From Candidatus Faecivivens stercoripullorum (GTDB taxonomy: Bacteria > Bacillota > Clostridia > Oscillospirales > Ruminococcaceae): a DNA stretch of 28,348 nucleotides. Made by a program: the position numbers and the translations under genes. Numbering within the stretch: position 1 is the stretch's first letter; every line of letters begins with the position of its first letter. Shown here one piece after another: positions 22,449-28,348 of this stretch. The notes beneath the pieces were generated by a model. The model did no database searches and was not told where the DNA came from. It saw nothing but the letters and a program-made list of their open reading frames with translations. The DNA lies in the NCBI GenBank assembly GCA_018715285.1, contig DVLW01000122.1, positions 1 to 28,348 on the forward strand, read 5' to 3'.

Positions 22449-23351
22449 CTACTCATAACGTTTGAGTATTTCCCTGACAGAATCCCGCAGTTTGTCCCGG
22501 AGCTGCGATGGTTCCAGTAATTCCACCTTTTCCCGGAAGCTGAGCAGCCAGGTCAGCAGGTTTTCCTCATCAGTATAATCGGCCTTGAAGAGCAGTCTGC
22601 CGTCTGGCTGTTCTTCAAAGCACTGAGGGCCAAATTCCTCCACCAGCCGCCATTTACAATCCGGGTCAAACAAAGCCCGAACCCGGATACCGCCGGGAAA
22701 AATCCGCTCGTTGCGCAGATCAGGCAGAGGAACTGTCTGCGGCTCAAACGCCGTACCCAGCTGAATTTCTTCCATCCGGTTGAGTTTGAACAGACGGTAA
22801 TCCTCCCGCATGGTGCAATACCCCCAGACATACCAGCTCGACCAGCGAAAAATCAGGTAATACGGTTCGATCAGCCGCTGGCTTTCGCCATGTGGAGAAT
22901 AATAAGTAAATGACAGCAGACGGTGGCTGTCCATCGCCGTGCGAATCTGCTCTATCTTTGGTGCCAGTGATTCTTTATACCAGGAAGACAGGTCGATCAG
23001 GATATTCCGGCTGCCGGACATCCAGTCAGAGCCGCCAGCCGACAGTTTTTCCATCAGCTGTGCGACCCGGTTTGTACCGCTGACGCTGTCCAGACTTTGA
23101 AGTCCGGCAAGAATCGTCTGCATTTCACCGGATGTCAGCAGGGTACGATCAATCCTGTATCCTTCCATAATCGAAATCCCACCGTTTTGTCCCTGTGCAG
23201 TGACAATCGGAATCCCAGCCCGGCAAAGATCTTCGATATCCCGGTTGATGGTGCGCCGGGAAACTTCAAACCGTCTGGACAGTTCCGGCGCGGTCACCCG
23301 CTCCTGCTGCAACAAAACAGAAAGTATCCCGATCAGCCGGTCAATTTTCAT
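22449..23351 (-). CDS. WYL-domain transcriptional regulator (YafY/DeoR-like)
   Basis: A 300-residue regulator. The N-terminal winged helix (about 1-60, ELSRRFEVSRRTINRDIEDLCRAG in parts) binds DNA; the middle WYL domain (about 140-210) has RLIEPYYLIFRWSSWYVWGYC, a good match to the WYL signature; a WCX extension ends the protein. Such regulators sense ligands, often nucleic-acid-related or small molecules. ATG 23351 has AAGGAGG 6 bases upstream; the longer frame to 23399 is rejected. It heads an operon with the YjbR-DUF3795 and GyrI-like genes and is divergent from an ABC exporter, so it may regulate either. Confidence 0.9.
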   Translation of the reverse strand: MKIDRLIGILSVLLQQERVTAPELSRRFEVSRRTINRDIEDLCRAGIPIVTAQGQNGGISIMEGYRIDRTLLTSGEMQTILAGLQSLDSVSGTNRVAQLMEKLSAGGSDWMSGSRNILIDLSSWYKESLAPKIEQIRTAMDSHRLLSFTYYSPHGESQRLIEPYYLIFRWSSWYVWGYCTMREDYRLFKLNRMEEIQLGTAFEPQTVPLPDLRNERIFPGGIRVRALFDPDCKWRLVEEFGPQCFEEQPDGRLLFKADYTDEENLLTWLLSFREKVELLEPSQLRDKLRDSVREILKRYE

Positions 23352-23378
23352 ACCTATCCTCCTTTTTATCTTTTGCTT

Positions 23379-23390
23379 ACAGTATACCGT
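23379..23390. promoter_or_regulatory. Near-palindrome at the WYL gene promoter
   Basis: ACAGTATACCGT is a palindrome at 10 of 12 positions, 28 bases before the WYL gene start. It overlaps a minus-strand TATACT that could be its -10. It is a possible autoregulatory operator; the evidence is only position and symmetry. Confidence 0.3.
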
Positions 23391-23508
23391 ATCAAACACG
23401 ACAACAGTCTGTCATGTTCCACTTTTTTATATTTATTATAGGGAAAGCGACGGCTGCTTTCAAGTGGAAAAATCGCCTGAATACGGCATTTTTCTGCCAT
23501 CAGAAGGC

Positions 23509-23538
23509 TTTACCTTGCCTTGACAGATATGGTATAAT
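23509..23538 (+). promoter_or_regulatory. Promoter of the ABC exporter gene
   Basis: TTTACC (23509-23514), 18-base spacer, perfect TATAAT (23533-23538) with an extended TG at 23530-23531. A TTGACA at 23520 is a decoy, only 7 bases from the -10. Confidence 0.6.
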
Positions 23539-23583
23539 CTTCCTGTACTAAACCAAAATATGAGGAAAGATGAGGAGAAAAAG

Positions 23584-25311
23584 ATGCTGAAACGTTTTGC
23601 GCGGTATTATAAACCGCACATGAAGCTGTTCACACTGGACATGATCGCGGCGTTCATCGTCGCCTGCGCCGACCTGTTCTACCCGCGAATTGCCCAGAAC
23701 ATCATCAACGACTATGTTCCCAATAAAAATCTGGGGATGCTGCTGACCTGGTCGGGTGCACTGCTGCTGATCTATATTATCAAGATGCTGCTCAGCTATT
23801 TTATGCAGTATCAGGGACATATGGTCGGCGTCGGTATCCAGTCGGACATGCGAAAGGAAGCATTCGGACGGCTGCAAAAACTGCCGTTTAAATACTTCGA
23901 TGAAAATAAAACCGGCTCGATTCTTTCCCGTATTGTCAACGATACCTTTGAGATTGCCGAGCTGTCCCACCATGGCCCGGAAGACCTGTTTTTGTCGGTT
24001 ATCTCGCTGATCGGCGCATTTATCATGATGGCGCAGATCAACCTGCTGCTGACGCTGATCCTGTTTGCGATGGTACCGCTGATTGTACTGTTTGCGGTGC
24101 TGCTCAGAAAGCACATGAACCGTGCTTTCTTAAAAAGCCGCGAGGAAATCGCTGAAGTCAACGCGACAATTGAAAACTCGATTGCCGGTATCCGTATCTC
24201 CCGCAGCTATGTTTCGGCGGCTCATGAGATGGAAAAGTTCGATGAAAACAACGCGCGGTATATCCAGGCACGGGATGACAGCTATAAAGTCATGGGCTAT
24301 TTCTTCTCCGGAATGGGGATGTTTACCGACCTGCTGTACCTGATGGTACTGTTCTGCGGCGGATTGTTCTTTTTCTATGACCAGATCAACGTCGGTGAAT
24401 TTGCGGCCTATATTCTGTACATCAACATGTTCCTGAATCCGATCAAAAAGCTGGTCAACATCTTTGAGCAGCTGCAAAACGGTATGACCGGATTTAAACG
24501 TGTACAGGCAATTATGGATGAACCCGTCGAAGAGGAAAAACCGGATGCAAAAGAACTGAAAGACGTCAAGGGCACCATCGATTTTGAAGACGTCAGTTTT
24601 TCTTATGACGCGGCGGATGATGACAGCGACCACACCGTCATTGACCATCTGACAATGCATATCGAACCCGGCAAGACTGTTGCACTGGTCGGACCGTCCG
24701 GTTCCGGAAAGACAACCCTCTGCCATCTGATTCCGCGGTTTTATGAAATCAGCGGCGGTGCAATCAAAATCGATGGAACTGATATCCGTGACCTCACCCG
24801 GCTTTCGCTCCGGCAGAATATCGGTATGGTTGCACAGGATGTCTTCCTCTTTACCGGCACCATCCGGGATAATATCGCCTACGGCAACCTGGACGCGACC
24901 GATGAGCAGATCATCGATGCAGCTAAAAAAGCGAATATCCATGACTATATCATGACCATGCCGGAAGGATACGATACCTATATCGGTGAACGCGGTGTCA
25001 AGCTGTCAGGCGGACAGAAACAGCGTATCTCGATTGCCCGTGTCTTCCTGAAAAACCCGTCTATCCTGATTCTGGACGAAGCAACCAGCGCACTGGACAA
25101 CGCAACCGAAATGCTGATTCAGTCGGCGCTGGAAAAACTGGCGAAAGGCCGTACCTCACTGATCGTTGCACACCGTCTTTCCACCATCAAAAATGCGGAT
25201 GAAATCATCGTCCTGACCGACAAAGGCGTACAGGAACGCGGCACCCATGCCGAACTGCTTGCGAAAAACGGTATCTATGCCGGACTCTACCGTTACCAGT
25301 TCCGGGAATAA
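23584..25311 (+). CDS. ABC exporter, fused permease and ATPase half-transporter
   Basis: A 575-residue half-transporter of the MsbA/BmrA/LmrA group. A six-helix type I exporter membrane domain (residues 1-310) is followed by the nucleotide-binding domain: Walker A GPSGSGKTT (370-378), a Q-loop at GMVAQD, signature LSGGQKQR, Walker B SILILDEATSALD and H-loop VAHRLS. It must dimerise; no second half-transporter is adjacent, so it is probably a homodimer. Substrates of such exporters include drugs, lipids and peptides; none can be assigned. ATG 23584 is chosen because GAGGAG lies 6 bases upstream; the frame extends to ATG 23560. It is divergent from the WYL regulator operon. Confidence 0.92.
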   Translation: MLKRFARYYKPHMKLFTLDMIAAFIVACADLFYPRIAQNIINDYVPNKNLGMLLTWSGALLLIYIIKMLLSYFMQYQGHMVGVGIQSDMRKEAFGRLQKLPFKYFDENKTGSILSRIVNDTFEIAELSHHGPEDLFLSVISLIGAFIMMAQINLLLTLILFAMVPLIVLFAVLLRKHMNRAFLKSREEIAEVNATIENSIAGIRISRSYVSAAHEMEKFDENNARYIQARDDSYKVMGYFFSGMGMFTDLLYLMVLFCGGLFFFYDQINVGEFAAYILYINMFLNPIKKLVNIFEQLQNGMTGFKRVQAIMDEPVEEEKPDAKELKDVKGTIDFEDVSFSYDAADDDSDHTVIDHLTMHIEPGKTVALVGPSGSGKTTLCHLIPRFYEISGGAIKIDGTDIRDLTRLSLRQNIGMVAQDVFLFTGTIRDNIAYGNLDATDEQIIDAAKKANIHDYIMTMPEGYDTYIGERGVKLSGGQKQRISIARVFLKNPSILILDEATSALDNATEMLIQSALEKLAKGRTSLIVAHRLSTIKNADEIIVLTDKGVQERGTHAELLAKNGIYAGLYRYQFRE

Positions 25312-25337
25312 TGACCGATACAAAAAACGGAAACCTA

Positions 25338-25366
25338 TTGCTTCTGTTATCCAGATATGGTAAAAT
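25338..25366 (+). promoter_or_regulatory. Promoter of the degV gene
   Basis: TTGCTT (25338-25343), 17-base spacer, TAAAAT (25361-25366) with an extended TG just before it. Confidence 0.6.
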
Positions 25367-25411
25367 AAATAAAATATGGTTAAACCGGTATCAGAAAGGG
25401 GCTTCCTTACT

Positions 25412-26311
25412 ATGAAAAATGTCTCAGGCCGAATGAGCAGGAAAGATGTCATTCGGCGGTCGATTGCCGTTATCACCGACTCCTGTGCCGACATTCCGCC
25501 TGAACTTGTTAAACAGTACGGAATCTACATCCTTCCGCTTCAGATTCGCTGTTCAGAAGGAGTCTTCCGCGACAGTGTGGATATCCACCCGGACGATATC
25601 TACCGGATTCAGAAGCAGGAAATGCCTGGTTCCAGTCTGCCGCTGGGCAGCGATCTTGAACAGCTGCTGGGCCGGGTACTGGAGGACGGCTATACGCAGG
25701 CAATTGCGCTGATGATGTCCAGCGGCCTGTCAGGGACTTATAACCTTGTCCGTCAGGCGATTGAACCTGCCGCTGAACACGGGCTGACGCTGGCTGTATT
25801 TGATACGATGACTTCCAGCATTGGAACCGGTGCAATTGCGTTGCAGCTGAGCCAGTATATTGCAAACGGGATGGGATTTGAAGACAGCTGCCTGGAAGCT
25901 GAAAAGCTGATTAAGGGAACGACCGTCTTTTTCTCGGTGGACACGCTGGAATTTCTGCGCAAGGGCGGAAGAATCGGAAAGATTTCCGCAATGGCAGGAA
26001 GCGTTTTGCAGATCAAACCGATTCTGGCGTTTGCGGAAGATGGCCAGCTGACATCGGTGGCAAAGGTGCGCGGACGCAAGATGGTTCAGCAGCGGCTGAT
26101 TGAACTGGTACAGGAACGTTACCAGCCGGGACGCAGATTCAATCTGATGGTTGCAGACGGCGGCGCGCCTGAAGAAGGAAAAGAACTGGAAAAGAAACTG
26201 GGAAAGGCTTTCCCCGGGTTTGAAAACTACTTTAAGGCCAATATCGGCGCGACACTGAGTATCTACACCGGTTCGGGCGTACTTGGCGCCGCCATTCAGT
26301 ATCTGGACTGA
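25412..26311 (+). CDS. DegV family fatty-acid-binding protein
   Basis: A 299-residue DegV protein. The N-terminal domain has AVITDSCADIPPELVKQYGIYILPL (in parts), with the STSxG-like PGSSLPLGSD and SSGLSGTYNLVRQA binding loops; the C-terminal part has FFSVDTLEFLRKGGRIG, QIKPILAF and ANIGATLSIYTGSGVLGAA. Family members bind a fatty acid, and FakB versions present it to the kinase FakA for phospholipid synthesis. No fakA gene is in the window. ATG 25412 is preferred with AAAGGGG upstream at 11 bases; a later ATG at 25433 would remove seven residues. Confidence 0.92.
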   Translation: MKNVSGRMSRKDVIRRSIAVITDSCADIPPELVKQYGIYILPLQIRCSEGVFRDSVDIHPDDIYRIQKQEMPGSSLPLGSDLEQLLGRVLEDGYTQAIALMMSSGLSGTYNLVRQAIEPAAEHGLTLAVFDTMTSSIGTGAIALQLSQYIANGMGFEDSCLEAEKLIKGTTVFFSVDTLEFLRKGGRIGKISAMAGSVLQIKPILAFAEDGQLTSVAKVRGRKMVQQRLIELVQERYQPGRRFNLMVADGGAPEEGKELEKKLGKAFPGFENYFKANIGATLSIYTGSGVLGAAIQYLD

Positions 26312-26358
26312 CAGATAACTGTACAAATACCTGATTCAAAATTTGTCCATTTTTCATC

Positions 26359-26387
26359 TGGACTTTAGACAATTTTCGCACTATAAT
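26359..26387 (+). promoter_or_regulatory. Promoter of the sodium symporter gene
   Basis: TGGACT (26359-26364), 17-base spacer, perfect TATAAT (26382-26387). It implies a leader of about 120 bases before the start codon at 26517. Confidence 0.6.
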
Positions 26388-26400
26388 ATCTTTATGTTTT

Positions 26401-26500
26401 GCCTGTCTGATAGGTACTATCCGACAGGCATTTATTTCGTATGTTTCCTTTGGCCTTTTAAAGGGGTATGCTTTTAAAGAATCACATGTCTAAAGGAAAC
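26401..26500 (+). promoter_or_regulatory. Structured leader of the sodium symporter mRNA
   Basis: A strong hairpin GCCTGTC-T-GATAG with CTATC-C-GACAGGC (26401-26429) is followed by ATTTATTT, a weak terminator-like tail. Further on, GTTTCCTTT (26443-26451) can pair perfectly with AAAGGAAAC (26492-26500), which ends right before the ribosome binding site GGAAAGGG. It could be an attenuator or a translation-control element. It matches no riboswitch I recognise. Confidence 0.45.
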
Positions 26501-26516
26501 GGAAAGGGTTTTTATC

Positions 26517-28010
26517 ATGAAAATGCGGGAGAAATTTGGCTCCCGGCTGGGATTTATCCTTGTTTCAGCCGGATGTGCCATCGGGCTTGGGAATGTGTAC
26601 AAGTTCCCCTACATCACCGGTCAGTACGGAGGCGCTGCCTTTATTCTGATTTACCTCGTATTCCTGGCGATACTGGGTCTGCCGGTTATGGCCTGTGAGT
26701 TTGCGGTAGGACGTGCTGCCCAGTGTGGTATGGTCGGAGCGTTTGAAAAGCTGGAACCCAAAAAAAGCAAGTGGCACCGGCTGAAATGGATCAGTATTTT
26801 GGGATGCTATCTGCTGCTGATGTCGTATACCACCATCACCGGATGGATGATGTACTACGCCTGGAAAACGGCAACCGGCGGACTGGCTGGTCTGGACAGT
26901 GCCGGTGTAACACAGGCCTTTAGTGATATGACTTCATCTGGCGGTACAATGGCGCTTTGGATGGTGCTGGCGGTTCTGATATCGTTTGCGGTCTGCTCAA
27001 TCGGCCTGCAAAAAGGCATTGAACGGATAACCAAGATTATGATGACCTGCTTGATGCTGCTGATTATTATCCTGGCAATCAATTCGCTGATGCTGGACGG
27101 CGCTGAAAAAGGCGTTAAATTCTACCTGATTCCTGACTTTAAGTTGGCGATGTCCTATGGTCTGGGCAACGTCATTTATGCGGCAATGTCCCAGGCATTC
27201 TTTACCCTGTCGATTGGTATCGGCGCAATGGAAATCTTCGGAAGCTATCTTGGCCGGGATCACAGCCTGTTTACCGAAGGCAAAAACATTGTCCTGCTGG
27301 ATACCTTTGTCGCACTGATGGCCGGTCTGATTACCCTGCCGGCATGTTTCAGCTTCGGCATTGAACCGACCAGCGGCTTCTCGCTGCTGTTTATCACGCT
27401 GCCCAACATCTTCAACCAGATGGCAGGCGGTCGAATCTGGGGAACACTGTTCTTCATCTTCATGTCCTTTGCAGCGCTGACTACGGTTATTGCGGTATTT
27501 GAGAACCTGCTTTCCTACTACATCGACGGCTTTGGATGGAGCAGAAAAAAAGCGGCTGTCCTCAATCTGGTACTGATTATCGTACTTTCTATTCCGGCGA
27601 TTCTCGGGTTTACCGTTCTTTCCGGCATTCAGCCGCTTGGACCCGGTTCCGGTATCCTCGATCTGGAAGACTTCCTGGTCACCTCTAATCTTCTTCCGCT
27701 GGGCAGCCTGGTCTTTGTCCTCTTCTGCACCCGTAAAAACGGCTGGGGCTGGGACAATTTCCAGAAGGAAGCAAACGCCGGCGACGGTATCAAACTGCCT
27801 GCTGCACTGCGTTTTTACATGACCTGGATTCTGCCGCTCATTATCCTGGTGGTTTACTTCAAGGGATACTATGACTACTTCTCGCCCAAAGGAACGGCAA
27901 TGTTGGTTGGATGGATGATTTTTGCTATCCTGCTGGTTCTGACTATTCTGCTGATCGCCTTCCGTCAGCCAGCTTCCGACAGCAAATCTTCTGCACCTGC
28001 TAAAAAATAA
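26517..28010 (+). CDS. Neurotransmitter:sodium symporter (SNF/NSS) family transporter
   Basis: A 497-residue membrane transporter of the LeuT/MhsT fold with about 11-12 helices. The family signature is clear in helix 1: SAGCAIGLGNVYKFPYITGQ, with the unwound GLGNVYKFP segment that binds substrate and sodium. Helix 6 region FFTLSIGIGAMEIFGSYL and helix 8 SFAALTTVIAVFENLLSYY also match. It should carry a neutral or aromatic amino acid inward with sodium; the exact substrate is not readable. GGAAAGGG lies 8 bases before the ATG. It is monocistronic, with its own structured leader and a terminator. Confidence 0.93.
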   Translation: MKMREKFGSRLGFILVSAGCAIGLGNVYKFPYITGQYGGAAFILIYLVFLAILGLPVMACEFAVGRAAQCGMVGAFEKLEPKKSKWHRLKWISILGCYLLLMSYTTITGWMMYYAWKTATGGLAGLDSAGVTQAFSDMTSSGGTMALWMVLAVLISFAVCSIGLQKGIERITKIMMTCLMLLIIILAINSLMLDGAEKGVKFYLIPDFKLAMSYGLGNVIYAAMSQAFFTLSIGIGAMEIFGSYLGRDHSLFTEGKNIVLLDTFVALMAGLITLPACFSFGIEPTSGFSLLFITLPNIFNQMAGGRIWGTLFFIFMSFAALTTVIAVFENLLSYYIDGFGWSRKKAAVLNLVLIIVLSIPAILGFTVLSGIQPLGPGSGILDLEDFLVTSNLLPLGSLVFVLFCTRKNGWGWDNFQKEANAGDGIKLPAALRFYMTWILPLIILVVYFKGYYDYFSPKGTAMLVGWMIFAILLVLTILLIAFRQPASDSKSSAPAKK

Positions 28011-28043
28011 CTGATCGCAGCCGATTAACCACCGGCGCAAAAA

Positions 28044-28080
28044 CAGTTTCGCGTCCTGAAAGATGCGGAGCTGTTTTTTT
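28044..28080 (+). terminator. Terminator of the sodium symporter gene
   Basis: A 12-bp stem (28044-28055 with 28062-28073) including G-T wobbles, loop CTGAAA, then seven Ts. Confidence 0.8.
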
Positions 28081-28086
28081 ATGCAA

Positions 28087-28156
28087 AAATGGAAAGTTTG
28101 CTTGACATTTACAAACAGATTGGTTATAATGAAAACGTAAAGCAAACTTTCCATTT
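28087..28156. repeat. 17-bp inverted repeat flanking the XRE promoter (operator)
   Basis: AAATGGAAAGTTTGCTT (28087-28103) and its perfect reverse complement (28140-28156) are separated by 36 bases. The left arm overlaps the -35 and the right arm lies at the expected transcription start. This is a strong candidate operator for the XRE protein encoded just downstream. Confidence 0.75.
28102..28130 (+). promoter_or_regulatory. Perfect consensus promoter of the XRE gene
   Basis: TTGACA (28102-28107), 17-base spacer, TATAAT (28125-28130), all core positions matching. Confidence 0.85.
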
Positions 28157-28171
28157 AAACGGAGGCGGGAT

Positions 28172-28348
28172 ATGAAAAACAGACTGGAAGAGATACGCAA
28201 AAGCCGTAATATCCGACAGGATGAACTGGCACGTGCGCTGGAAGTTTCCCGACAGACAATTGGTTCATTGGAAAACGGACGCTATAATCCATCTATTATA
28301 CTGGCATTTAAAATCGCCCGGTATTTTGACATGAAAATTGAAGATATA
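28172..28348 (+). CDS. XRE-family helix-turn-helix regulator (3' end outside the window)
   Basis: The first 59 codons of an XRE/Cro-CI type DNA-binding protein: MKNRLEEIRKSRNIRQDELA, then the recognition region VSRQTIGSLENGRYNPS and IARYFDMKIEDI. Whole proteins of this type are usually about 65-75 residues and often precede a small membrane protein gene. GGAGG is 6 bases before the ATG. The perfect promoter framed by a long inverted repeat suggests tight autorepression. The gene is cut by the window edge. Confidence 0.9.
   Translation, partial: MKNRLEEIRKSRNIRQDELARALEVSRQTIGSLENGRYNPSIILAFKIARYFDMKIEDI

Noticed and set aside
23520..23538. TTGACA next to TATAAT before the ABC exporter as a consensus promoter
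   Set aside because: The spacing is only 7 bases; TTTACC at 23509 with the extended -10 is the better reading.

Overview
This window looks like ordinary chromosome from an anaerobic, Gram-positive member of the Clostridia, probably an Oscillospiraceae/Ruminococcaceae-type gut bacterium. The evidence is Firmicutes-type -35/-10 promoters, strong purine-rich ribosome binding sites, a VanRS-like two-component pair, a class B sortase, a ThiI without a rhodanese domain, FeoAB, and larEBC. Base composition is roughly 50% GC. The exact genus cannot be read from the sequence. I see no rRNA or tRNA gene, insertion sequence, phage gene or CRISPR array. Most genes are on the + strand.

Layout. 1-415: AT-rich intergenic DNA with DnaA-box-like motifs. 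416-934 (-): SLOG/DUF1273 protein. 1111-5746 (+): alanine racemase, a nitroreductase behind a perfect consensus promoter, then a VanR/VanS-like pair and a VanY-like D,D-carboxypeptidase, together a cell-wall-themed stretch with no vancomycin-resistance ligase. 5778-6527 (-): SAM methyltransferase. 6771-11388 (+): NifS-type cysteine desulfurase and ThiI (tRNA 4-thiouridine pair), then a class B sortase with a long cytoplasmic N-terminal domain and a membrane-anchored Ser/Gly/Asn-repeat protein. 11412-14692 (+): a MerR-type promoter, a leader with a strong intrinsic terminator, and larE-larB-larC for the nickel-pincer nucleotide cofactor; LarC carries a large His-rich insert encoded by eleven 30-bp repeats. 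14765-16621 (-): small acidic membrane protein, RsmE and a DUF554 membrane protein. 16853-18480 (+): CPBP membrane protein and TadA. 18546-18662: a candidate small RNA. 18824-21099 (+): feoA-feoB. 21158-23351 (-): WYL regulator, YjbR-DUF3795 fusion and GyrI-like protein, one operon. 23584-28010 (+): ABC exporter, DegV protein and SNF-family sodium symporter. 28172 to the end: start of an XRE regulator behind a promoter bracketed by a 17-bp inverted repeat.

The most unusual items are: (1) the sortase, whose ~200-residue cytoplasmic part reads like a degenerate CinA/PncC domain without its catalytic motif; (2) the candidate sRNA beside feoAB, with an unpaired C-rich stretch that mimics an anti-Shine-Dalgarno sequence; (3) the control region of larEBC, where a MerR-type operator with a 19-bp spacer is followed by a terminator in front of larE; and (4) the His-rich repeat in LarC. 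Start codons were chosen from ribosome binding sites and often lie inside the longest open frame. All functional names are by recognition of motifs and family architecture; no database search was run.
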